Shown here piece after piece: positions 1-6,968 of a DNA stretch of 42,871 nt. The stretch comes from Deltaproteobacteria bacterium (lineage in GTDB: Bacteria; Desulfobacterota; Desulfuromonadia; Geobacterales; Pseudopelobacteraceae). Both the position numbers and the translations under genes were made by a program. The notes under the pieces are model-generated. The model was not told the origin of the DNA. It searched no databases and was given only the letters and a program-made list of their open reading frames with translations. The stretch spans positions 1 to 42,871 of the forward strand of contig JACMKN010000037.1 in the NCBI GenBank assembly GCA_014380135.1, in the 5' to 3' direction. The number at the start of each line of letters is the position of its first letter. The stretch's first letter is position 1.

Positions 1-834
1 ATGCGCAATGGTTCTCCCAAGCCGCTGGTTTTTAACCTGGTTCGCGACATCATTAAAATCAAGAGCCTGAAGTCGCGCATGCTCGCAAGCGGATACGGTT
101 TTATCAGGATTTCCCAGTTTCAGGAGCGAACCGGCATTGAATTCAAACAGGCTCTTCACGATCTTCATGCTACAGCGGGTGGCGAATTGAAGGGGTTGGT
201 GATCGACCTGCGCTATAACCCGGGTGGGCTGCTGGAGTCGTCGGTCGAGGTCGCCAACTGTTTTATCGGAGATGATATCAATAATACTGTGATCGTATCG
301 ATCAAGGGGCGCGGACGCGAACACAGTCGCACCTTTAATGCTACGCTGGGCGAAAAGGAAGCGCGCTATCCGATTGTTGTTCTGATCAACGGCGGCAGCG
401 CCAGCGCTTCGGAGATCGTGGCCGGCGCCCTGCAGGACCACAAGCGCGCCATCGTGATGGGCATGCAGAGCTTTGGCAAGGGCTCGGTGCAATCCGTCTT
501 TCCAATGAAGGGCAATGCCGCTCTCAAGCTGACTACGGCTCGCTATTACACCCCCAGCGGTCGCTCGATACAGGCCAAGGGAATTGTCCCGGACGTGGAG
601 GTGCCCAACATCACACCGTTGCCGGCAAAAGAGCAGGGGCTGGAGGTCAAGGAGAAAGATCTGGAAAAAAGCCTTGCTTCAGACGGCAAGCAGGACGCAC
701 CGCAACCAAAAATTCAAGAGTCGCCCCATGGCGGAGTTGCCAAAGATACCGACCTGAAGAAAGACTATCAGCTCAGAAGGGCGCTTGAATTGCTGCAGTC
801 CATCAGCATGTTGAAGGAAAAAGGATATAGATGA
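1..834 (+). CDS. ctpA: Carboxyl-terminal processing protease, S41 family (5' end missing)
   Basis: Serine protease of the S41/CtpA family, which in Gram-negative bacteria acts in the periplasm, cutting proteins near their C-termini. Only the last 277 residues are in the window. The ATG at base 1 is probably an internal methionine, because the signal peptide and most of the PDZ domain that precede this part in the family are absent. Visible are the strand GYGFIRISQFQ, the fold motif DLRYNPGG, the nucleophile region GGSASASEI (Ser135 of this fragment) and the general-base lysine in SFGKGSVQ (Lys160). The 25-residue spacing matches the Ser/Lys dyad of the family. The motif YYTPSGRSIQ and the region PDVEVP follow. 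The C-terminal 70 residues are charged and variable. It converges with the small membrane gene on the other strand. Confidence 0.93.
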   Translation: MRNGSPKPLVFNLVRDIIKIKSLKSRMLASGYGFIRISQFQERTGIEFKQALHDLHATAGGELKGLVIDLRYNPGGLLESSVEVANCFIGDDINNTVIVSIKGRGREHSRTFNATLGEKEARYPIVVLINGGSASASEIVAGALQDHKRAIVMGMQSFGKGSVQSVFPMKGNAALKLTTARYYTPSGRSIQAKGIVPDVEVPNITPLPAKEQGLEVKEKDLEKSLASDGKQDAPQPKIQESPHGGVAKDTDLKKDYQLRRALELLQSISMLKEKGYR

Positions 835-848
835 TTTTAATCAGGATT

Positions 849-878
849 CCGCGGGCTTCAGGCCAGCCCGCGGTTTCT
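849..878 (+). terminator. Hairpin terminator after the S41 protease gene
   Basis: An 8-bp perfect stem CCGCGGGC/GCCCGCGG lies 15 bases after the protease stop and is followed by TTTCT. The T run is short, so termination may be partial. The stop codon of the convergent small membrane gene falls within the hairpin loop, so the structure is shared by both transcripts. Confidence 0.6.
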
Positions 879-1088
879 GAAAACCCTCATCAAAAGAACT
901 CCCAGGATCGAGAGACAGAGGCCCACACAAAGAATCAGGTAGCCGATTGAACGCCCCTCACCCCAGCCCCACAGATCCTTGTTTTTCATTAAAAAAATCA
1001 AGGCCAGGCCGCCAAAGGTGCCTATGCCGCCGATGATGTACACTGCAAAGGCGATGACCGCCAAGCCGATTCCATTTTTTTTCACCAT
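858..1088 (-). CDS. Small two-helix membrane protein, function unknown
   Basis: A 76-residue protein that I do not recognise. Two hydrophobic helices are visible, about residues 8-33 (IGLAVIAFAVYIIGGIGTFGGLALIFL) and 47-67 (SIGYLILCVGLCLSILGVLLM). A short charged and tryptophan-containing loop (KNKDLWGWGEGR) separates them, and a basic tail ends the protein. The start is supported by a GGGAGAAG ribosome site six bases upstream of the ATG. The gene begins 21 bases after the trpC stop on the same strand, so it is probably the last gene of the trpDC transcript. No catalytic motif is visible. The overlapping 99-residue and 177-residue ORFs in other frames lack membrane or family character and look like shadows. 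Confidence 0.72.
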   Translation of the reverse strand: MVKKNGIGLAVIAFAVYIIGGIGTFGGLALIFLMKNKDLWGWGEGRSIGYLILCVGLCLSILGVLLMRVFRNRGLA

Positions 1089-1109
1089 ATATTACTTCTC
1101 CCTGGCCTA

Positions 1110-1916
1110 TCAGTCGTTCAGTAATTCCTGCAGCTTTGCCCCGATATCGTTTTCCCGCATCATTGCTTCTCCGACCAGAAACGCCCTGGCTCCGTCGGCC
1201 TGCAGCCGTACGATGTCGGCCCGATTGTTGATGCCGCTCTCGGCCACCAGCAGACAATCTTCCGGCAGCAGGCGGGCCAGGCGACCGGTTGTGTCCAGAT
1301 CGGTCAGGAAGGTGCGCAAGTTGCGATTGTTGACGCCGATCAGTTTGCAGTCGGTCAGCAGGGCCGTTTCCAGCTCGGCCTCGTCGTGGACCTCCAGCAG
1401 CACATCCAGATGGTTTTCACTGGCAACGGCCTGGAACTCCCGCAATTGCTGGAGGTCGAGTATCGCGGCGATCAGCAGGATCGCATCGGCACCGGCTGCC
1501 CGGGCCTCGTAGATCTGGTAGGGATCGATGATGAAGTCCTTGCGCAGCAGCGGCAGGGAAACCGCCTCGCGGATCAGTGCCAGAAAGCGCAGGTGCCCCA
1601 GGAAGAACTTTTCATCGGTCAGCACCGACAGGCAGGTGGCGCCGTTGTCCTGGTAGGTGCTGGCAATATCCAGCGGATCAAAGTCGGGACGGATAATCCC
1701 CTTGCTGGGAGAGCCCTTTTTGACTTCGGCAATGATGGCTGTCCAGTTCGAGGCCGCCGCACTGCGCAGCGCCCGCTCAAAGCCGCGCGGTAAGTCTTCC
1801 AGGTCAAGTATGCGGGACTGTAGCTCGTTGATCGAAGCGGCCGCTTTGGCCGCTGCTACCTCTTTCTGTTTGTGGGCGACTATTTCTTTCAGGATATTGG
1901 GTGTGTCGGTTGTCAT
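1110..1916 (-). CDS. trpC: Indole-3-glycerol phosphate synthase
   Basis: Catalyses ring closure and decarboxylation of carboxyphenylamino-deoxyribulose phosphate to indole-glycerol phosphate, the step before tryptophan synthase, in the cytoplasm. The 268-residue length is normal for a monofunctional TIM-barrel IGPS. Family motifs are clear: N-terminal ILKEIVAHKQKEV, substrate-binding IIAEVKKGSPSKG, LSVLTDEKFF, catalytic LLRKDFIID, LIGVNNRNL and LVAESGI. It lies 93 bases after trpD on the same strand. The ribosome site is modest (AAAAGGT). No PRAI (TrpF) domain is fused, and trpF, trpB and trpA are not in the window. Confidence 0.97.
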   Translation of the reverse strand: MTTDTPNILKEIVAHKQKEVAAAKAAASINELQSRILDLEDLPRGFERALRSAAASNWTAIIAEVKKGSPSKGIIRPDFDPLDIASTYQDNGATCLSVLTDEKFFLGHLRFLALIREAVSLPLLRKDFIIDPYQIYEARAAGADAILLIAAILDLQQLREFQAVASENHLDVLLEVHDEAELETALLTDCKLIGVNNRNLRTFLTDLDTTGRLARLLPEDCLLVAESGINNRADIVRLQADGARAFLVGEAMMRENDIGAKLQELLND

Positions 1917-2009
1917 GGTTTCATTACCTTTTATTTTTTTAACGCAATTGCCGATAATTGCAATGAAGAGTTTCAGCCAGCTTCTACGCGCGTTCCTCGT
2001 TCTATGAAA

Positions 2010-3065
2010 TCAACCCTGATTCGTCAGCGCCGCCAGTTTCTCCACCTGCTGCAGCGCCCGGCCGGAATCGATGGCCTCGGCGGCCAGGGCCATGCCTTCC
2101 GCAGGTGTGGCAGCCTTGCCGGCTGCCACCAGCGCATAGGCTGCGTTCAACAAAACGATATCGCGCCGTGGCCCCGTTTCCCCCTGCAGGACTGACTGTA
2201 CTATTTTAGCGTTGGCGACCGCATCGCCACCCTTGAGCGCCTCCATCGGACAACGGGAAAGTCCCAGTTGCTCGGGCGTGACGGAGCTCATCTTGATTCC
2301 GGCAGGGGTCACTTCGGCCACCAGAGTTTCGCCGGTCAGCGTCATCTCATCCATGCCGTCCGAGCCATGCACAACGAAACCATGCTTGCAGCCCAGTTTG
2401 TGCAGAACTCCGGCCAGCAATTCCACCAGTTCGGCCCGGTAGACGCCCATGACCTGGCAGTCGGCTCCGGCCGGGTTGGTGAGCGGACCAAGGATGTTGA
2501 AGATCGTGCGTATGCCGATCTCGCGGCGCGGACCGATAGCATGCTTCATGGCGCCGTGCAGGGCCGGGGCGAACAGGAAGCCGATGCCGATCTCGGCGAT
2601 GCAGTTTTCGACCGTTTCGGGGGTAACGTCCAGGTTGATGCCCAGTTTCTCCAGCACATCGGCGCTGCCGCAGGCCGAGGAAACCGAGCGGTTGCCGTGC
2701 TTGGCCACCTTGACACCGCAGGCCGAAACTACAAACGAAACGGTGGTGGAGATGTTGAAAGTATTGGTTCCGTCGCCGCCGGTGCCGACCACGTCCAGGA
2801 TCGTTTCCCGGTCGATGTTGATGTCGTCGCGGTCGATGTCCAGTACACCTCGGCCGACCCGGATCGGGGTGGCCCGTTCGCGCATGACCCGCGCGGCGCC
2901 GGCGATCTCTTCGACCGTTTCACCCTTCATGCGCAGGGCGGTAATGAAAGATCCGATCTGGGCCGGTGTGCATTCGCCCGACATGATCTGGTTCATGACT
3001 TCAATCATTTCACCTTCTGTCAGATTTTCCCTTTCGACAATCTTGGCAATCGCGTTTCTAATCAT
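2010..3065 (-). CDS. trpD: Anthranilate phosphoribosyltransferase
   Basis: Transfers phosphoribosyl from PRPP to anthranilate, the second step of tryptophan synthesis. The 351-residue protein has the full nucleoside phosphorylase-type fold: an N-terminal helical part ([14 protein letters not shown]), the PRPP-binding glycine-rich motif [17 protein letters not shown], then [23 protein letters not shown], and the substrate region [27 protein letters not shown] ribosome site sits seven bases before the ATG. The gene pairs with trpC, but its usual partners trpE and trpG are 36.5 kb away on the same strand. An intrinsic terminator separates it from the response-regulator gene upstream, so it must have its own promoter in a very short gap or depend on read-through. 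Confidence 0.97.
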   Translation of the reverse strand: MIRNAIAKIVERENLTEGEMIEVMNQIMSGECTPAQIGSFITALRMKGETVEEIAGAARVMRERATPIRVGRGVLDIDRDDINIDRETILDVVGTGGDGTNTFNISTTVSFVVSACGVKVAKHGNRSVSSACGSADVLEKLGINLDVTPETVENCIAEIGIGFLFAPALHGAMKHAIGPRREIGIRTIFNILGPLTNPAGADCQVMGVYRAELVELLAGVLHKLGCKHGFVVHGSDGMDEMTLTGETLVAEVTPAGIKMSSVTPEQLGLSRCPMEALKGGDAVANAKIVQSVLQGETGPRRDIVLLNAAYALVAAGKAATPAEGMALAAEAIDSGRALQQVEKLAALTNQG

Positions 3066-3095
3066 AACAAATCCTCACGTTTTATCGGTTCGGGT

Positions 3096-3123
3096 AAAAA
3101 AATGGGGATGTGTTAGCATCCCC
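3096..3123 (-). terminator. Intrinsic terminator between the response-regulator gene and trpD
   Basis: Read on the minus strand, GGGGATG-ctaaca-CATCCCC forms a 7-bp perfect stem followed by A and seven T residues. It lies 35 bases after the response-regulator stop and about 30 bases before the trpD start, so it should end most transcription from upstream. Confidence 0.85.
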
Positions 3124-3158
3124 GTCTGCAAGTATTATTTCTGTGGTTTAGACAGTTC

Positions 3159-4391
3159 CTACTGACCTTCCCTGATCTTGCGGATGGCTTCTTTGATCAG
3201 CGCTTCGGCCAGGTCCGGGACTACTTCCCAAACGATCCGTTCGATAACCTCTTTTGAAGCTGCCGAGATGGCCGATTTTAGCTGATCCTCGCTCAATGCA
3301 GCCGGAACTACGGCAAGCGCCGGAAACTCGCCGGCAGGAAGCGCCCAGGGTGTTGAAAACTCCGGAGTGGTAGTCTGATCAGGCTGGAGCTGTTCTTCAC
3401 CGGATGCCAGTGGAGTTGATAAAGCTGGAGCCGGTTCGTCAAAAGAAGAAGAGACAGGCTGCGCAACGCTGAACTCCGCTGCTGCAGTTTCGACAAACGG
3501 AGCAGAAACAGGTGCAGCAATTGTGCTTGTCTGGAGCGGTTCGTCATCTTCAAACGCAATATCGCCGAAGGCAGAATCCCGTGTGTGGGATGTCTGCTCG
3601 CTGTAAGCGCTAACAGGAAGATCCGGGACGGTTTCTTCTTCAAATTCGAAGGTGTGCTCTTCGACCGGGATCCACTGGGATCCTGTATTCTGTGGTGACG
3701 CGTCCGGTACAGCGGCCGGTTGCACAAGTTGAGAACCGGATTCTTCATTGACTATTGCAAAGACATCCGGCTCAGCGGCAAATTCAAAAGGTGCTGCAGT
3801 CTGGGCAGCAGCAAACTGCGCGGCTTCGGCTGTTGGGGTGACCGGTGATTCAATCTCGGGGGTGAACGCTCCCCAAATGTCGGTAGGGGCAAATGTTTGT
3901 GTCGTTGCAGTCTGCTGAGCAAAGACCGGCGTTTCTGAAGCCTCTGCAAATGTGGTCGAAATGACATGAGGAGTTGAATCAACAGGAGTTTGCAGTGGTG
4001 GAACTGCGTGCTCACGTGCCGCGCCAAGTTCCGCCAGTTCCTTTACCTTGTTCACGATCTGTTGTGATTCAAATGGTTTCGCCAGGAAATCGTCTGCGCC
4101 GCATTTTTTAGCCTTCTCCTCATCAAAAGGCTCGAAAGAGCCGGTCAAAATCAGGATCGGCTTGTTTGCCAGGGCAGGAGTGGCTCGAACCGCTTCAGAA
4201 ACTTCATAGCCGGTCATTCCCGGCATAAGGGCATCTATCAATAAAACATCCGGACAAATCTCGCGGGCCTTCTCGATGGCAGATTTGCCGTTATCGACGA
4301 TCGTAAGGGAATAATCTTCTCCTCCGAAAATGATGCCGATTACCTTCTGAATAGTGATACTGTCGTCGGCGACCAGCAATTTAATGCTCAT
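3159..4391 (-). CDS. Response regulator with long acidic linker and C-terminal helical tail
   Basis: The N-terminal 120 residues are a receiver domain: acidic pair Asp9-Asp10, phospho-acceptor Asp53 in LLIDALMPG, Thr83 in ILTGS and Lys105 in LAKPF. Residues about 125-360 are a low-complexity stretch rich in Ala, Pro, Thr, Glu and Phe with no recognised domain. The last 45 residues (SAASKEVIERIVWEVVPDLAEALIKEAIRKI) look like a conserved amphipathic helical segment, of a type I associate with deltaproteobacterial receiver proteins. There is no DNA-binding or enzymatic output domain, so it probably signals by protein contact. The ATG follows a strong GGGAGGG ribosome site. It has its own candidate promoter and terminator, making it a single-gene unit. 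The partner histidine kinase is not in the window. Confidence 0.88.
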   Translation of the reverse strand: MSIKLLVADDSITIQKVIGIIFGGEDYSLTIVDNGKSAIEKAREICPDVLLIDALMPGMTGYEVSEAVRATPALANKPILILTGSFEPFDEEKAKKCGADDFLAKPFESQQIVNKVKELAELGAAREHAVPPLQTPVDSTPHVISTTFAEASETPVFAQQTATTQTFAPTDIWGAFTPEIESPVTPTAEAAQFAAAQTAAPFEFAAEPDVFAIVNEESGSQLVQPAAVPDASPQNTGSQWIPVEEHTFEFEEETVPDLPVSAYSEQTSHTRDSAFGDIAFEDDEPLQTSTIAAPVSAPFVETAAAEFSVAQPVSSSFDEPAPALSTPLASGEEQLQPDQTTTPEFSTPWALPAGEFPALAVVPAALSEDQLKSAISAASKEVIERIVWEVVPDLAEALIKEAIRKIREGQ

Positions 4392-4439
4392 CGATCCCTC
4401 CCTTGCTGAGTGGATACGGAAGAATTTGAATGCCGAAAA

Positions 4440-4468
4440 TAACTAGCACAGGAGTGGTAACGTGTCAA
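4440..4468 (-). promoter_or_regulatory. Candidate sigma-70 promoter of the response-regulator gene
   Basis: On the minus strand: TTGACA, a 17-base spacer ending in TGC, then TAGTTA. The -35 is perfect; the -10 is weak but has the extended TGn element. The segment CCTGTGCTAG before the -10 is identical to that in the trpE promoter candidate. The start codon is about 50 bases downstream. Confidence 0.5.
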
Positions 4469-4480
4469 GTTATTAACGTT

Positions 4481-5659
4481 TTAGGGGTTTTTCACGTTTC
4501 CCAGGATTTCGTCGGTCATTTTAGGATGGGAAAAAATCGAAACAGCCAAGGTAGATATATCACTTCTGAGTCTGTTAAATTGCCGCACATCCTGATAGTC
4601 CAGGCGAATCGTCAGCAGGATCACAAACAAATCCTGCTCCGGGTCGATCCAGATTGAAGAACCGCTGTAACCGGTATGTCCAAATGACATGTCCGAAAAG
4701 TGGTTACCACGTGGAGCGGAAAAGGGGGAGTTGATGTCCCACCCCAAGCCCCTGACGATGCGGCCGTTACTGTAAAAGTAGGGTGCTGTCATCTGTGCCA
4801 CAACGCGATTGCTGAATAACTGTGTTCCATTGTATCTGCCCTGGTTAAGGATCATGGCGGCAAATCTGGATAAATCTGCTGCATTGCTGAACAGACCCGC
4901 ATGACCGGCTACTCCGCCCAGTCTTTGTGCATTTGTGTCCTGAACAACTCCTGCCAGAAGCATCTTGTTGCTTCCGGTCGTTGGGGCAATTGATACGGAC
5001 ATCCGGGACTGCGGCAGAAACATGGTGTCGGCCATACCGATCGGGGCATAGATGTGTTCTGCACAGAACTTGTCCAGGGAAGTGCCGGTCACTCGCTGAA
5101 CCAGTTCGCCCAGTAGTATGAAATTTATGTCGGCGTAACGGAAACGATTGCCGGGAGTTTTTCCGTTGTTTTGGGCCGCTGTCTTTTTCAGAGTGTTATT
5201 GAGCGAATCATCGCTTGGAATATCCATGTCATCAATTCCTGATGTGTGGGTCAGCAGATTGAGAATCGTAATATCTTCGCAAGCGGAACCTTCCAGTTCA
5301 GGAAACCAGCGGGTCAGTGGGTCCAGCAGATTGATTCGGCCGTTTTCAAGCAGTTTCATAATAGCCGGGGTTGTTGCAATGACCTTGGTCAGCGAGGCTA
5401 TGTCGAATAATGTCCGCTCTGTCAGTTGGGGGGATTCGGGGGGCGGGAAAAGTCGGCCGAGGCTTGTGCTGTAGAGCAGACCTCTGTGGTTGCCGACCGC
5501 AACTACGCCACCGGCGATCAGTCCCCGGCGGATGGCATTGTCCAGCATGAAGTCAATCGATGAGGCTCTTCCGGCATCCATCAGTTCGTCTGTGGCGTAC
5601 AGCAGGGCGGTGGGGGATAAGATGATGGAGAGTGTGAAACAAATCAGGAGAAGGCGCAC
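4481..5659 (-). CDS. Secreted serine hydrolase, beta-lactamase/PBP class C-like
   Basis: A 392-residue protein with an N-terminal signal peptide (hydrophobic residues 3-20, then YATDE) and a serine beta-lactamase-like fold. The catalytic SxxK motif is SLTK at residues 89-92. The second motif is Tyr175-Ala-Asp in FRYADINF, where many relatives have YxN. The third triad is HTG at 328-330 in FGHTGYSGSS. Lines such as ITILNLLTHTSGI and GGVAGHAGLFSNAADLSRF are typical of the family, whose members include D-alanyl-D-alanine-type peptidases and esterases of the cell envelope. Substrate cannot be told from sequence, and this should not be read as antibiotic resistance. It lies downstream of the argJ terminator, so it probably has its own promoter in the 80-base gap. 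Confidence 0.87.
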   Translation of the reverse strand: MRLLLICFTLSIILSPTALLYATDELMDAGRASSIDFMLDNAIRRGLIAGGVVAVGNHRGLLYSTSLGRLFPPPESPQLTERTLFDIASLTKVIATTPAIMKLLENGRINLLDPLTRWFPELEGSACEDITILNLLTHTSGIDDMDIPSDDSLNNTLKKTAAQNNGKTPGNRFRYADINFILLGELVQRVTGTSLDKFCAEHIYAPIGMADTMFLPQSRMSVSIAPTTGSNKMLLAGVVQDTNAQRLGGVAGHAGLFSNAADLSRFAAMILNQGRYNGTQLFSNRVVAQMTAPYFYSNGRIVRGLGWDINSPFSAPRGNHFSDMSFGHTGYSGSSIWIDPEQDLFVILLTIRLDYQDVRQFNRLRSDISTLAVSIFSHPKMTDEILGNVKNP

Positions 5660-5680
5660 GCTATGTAACCCCGGTATGCG

Positions 5681-5709
5681 ATAAAAAAGCCTCCCAGATG
5701 CGGAGGCTT
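5681..5709 (-). terminator. Intrinsic terminator after argJ
   Basis: On the minus strand AAGCCTCC/GGAGGCTT forms an 8-bp perfect stem around a 7-base loop, followed by TTTTTTAT. It begins about 28 bases after the argJ stop and ends before the serine hydrolase start. Confidence 0.88.
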
Positions 5710-5737
5710 CGAGAGTTGTTTCTGTTCCGGCTGGAAA

Positions 5738-6919
5738 TCAAGTCCGATAATCGGCGTTGATGCTGACATATTCATGTGACAGATCTGATGTATATACGGT
5801 GGCTGCACCGCTTCCGAGTCCAAGTTCCACCGTGACGGTAAATTCAGCTTTTTTCAATACTTCTGTGCCGCGCGCTTCTGCATCTCCTCCGGCAAAAATG
5901 CCGTTTTGTGCCATGAAAACATCGTCAAAGCGGAGTGAAAGCCGCGACTGGTCAACCGCTGCACCGGAATACCCGACCGCCGCAAAAATGCGTCCCCAGT
6001 TAGCGTCCTGACCGAAAAAAGCGGTTTTGACCAGACTGGAGTTGGCGATGGACATGGCGGCCCGCTTGGCGTCGGAATCGGAGGACGCGCCGGTAACCCG
6101 GATCTCGACAAACTTGGTTGCCCCTTCGCCGTCCTTGACAATCTGCTTGGCCAGCGAGAGCAGCACGTCGCGCAGAAGAGCTTCAAAGGCATCTCCCTCG
6201 GGCGTTGCGCTGATTATTAGCGGATTGCAGGCCATGCCGTTGGCCATTATCAGGCAGGTGTCATTGGTGGACATGTCACCATCAACGGTAATGGCATTGA
6301 ATGATGTATCGACTGCCCGGCGGAATACCTGTCGCAGAAAGACTGGCTCGACGTTGGCATCGGTGATGATGAAGGAAAGCATGGTGGCCATGTTGGGCAT
6401 GATCATGCCGGAACCTTTGGCAATGCCCGCTACGGTATAGCCGACGCCGCCCGCTTCTCCGCTGCGTGCTTCCATCTTTGGAAATGTGTCGGTAGTCATG
6501 ATCGCCTGGGCGATATCGTCGAGAGTGCCGGAAGGCAGTCCTTCTACCAGACCTGGAAGCGCTGCCTTGATCCGATCCAGCGGCATCTGTACACCGATGA
6601 CTCCCGTGGATGAAACCTGTACGGCTTCATCTGAAATGACGAGTTCGGCTGCAACCAGATGTGATGTCTCTTTGGCAACGAGCAGGCCCTGCTCACCGGT
6701 GCAGGCGTTTGCATTGCCGCTGTTAACCAGCAGGGCCTGGGCGGTTCCGGTTTTAATCCGCTCTTCCGATAAAAGTACCGGAGCCGCTTTGACCTTGTTG
6801 ACGGTAAATACGGCGCAGGCTACGGCCGGGACCTCGGTAAATATCAACGCCAGGTCTTTGCGGCCTGGTTTTTTTATGGCTGCCTCAACGGCAGAGAACT
6901 GAAATCCCTTAATATCCAT
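5738..6919 (-). CDS. argJ: Glutamate N-acetyltransferase / ornithine acetyltransferase
   Basis: Enzyme of the cyclic arginine pathway that moves the acetyl group from N-acetylornithine to glutamate; bifunctional members also use acetyl-CoA. The 393-residue precursor is normally self-cleaved before a threonine nucleophile. That site is visible as MPNMATMLSF (cut between Ala and Thr). Other family marks are LLVNSGNANACTG near the N-terminus, the oxyanion region KGSGMIMPNM, AITVDGDMSTNDTCLIMANG, and GQDANWGRIFAAVGYSG. A GAGGGTGAA ribosome site supports the start. The gene lies 49 bases after secA on the same strand and ends at a strong terminator, so it is probably co-transcribed with secA. Whether it is bifunctional cannot be decided from sequence alone. 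Confidence 0.96.
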   Translation of the reverse strand: MDIKGFQFSAVEAAIKKPGRKDLALIFTEVPAVACAVFTVNKVKAAPVLLSEERIKTGTAQALLVNSGNANACTGEQGLLVAKETSHLVAAELVISDEAVQVSSTGVIGVQMPLDRIKAALPGLVEGLPSGTLDDIAQAIMTTDTFPKMEARSGEAGGVGYTVAGIAKGSGMIMPNMATMLSFIITDANVEPVFLRQVFRRAVDTSFNAITVDGDMSTNDTCLIMANGMACNPLIISATPEGDAFEALLRDVLLSLAKQIVKDGEGATKFVEIRVTGASSDSDAKRAAMSIANSSLVKTAFFGQDANWGRIFAAVGYSGAAVDQSRLSLRFDDVFMAQNGIFAGGDAEARGTEVLKKAEFTVTVELGLGSGAATVYTSDLSHEYVSINADYRT

Positions 6920-6968
6920 TTCACCCTCGAAGAATCAGATTGGAGAATAAACCTGATCCCACCTGATC

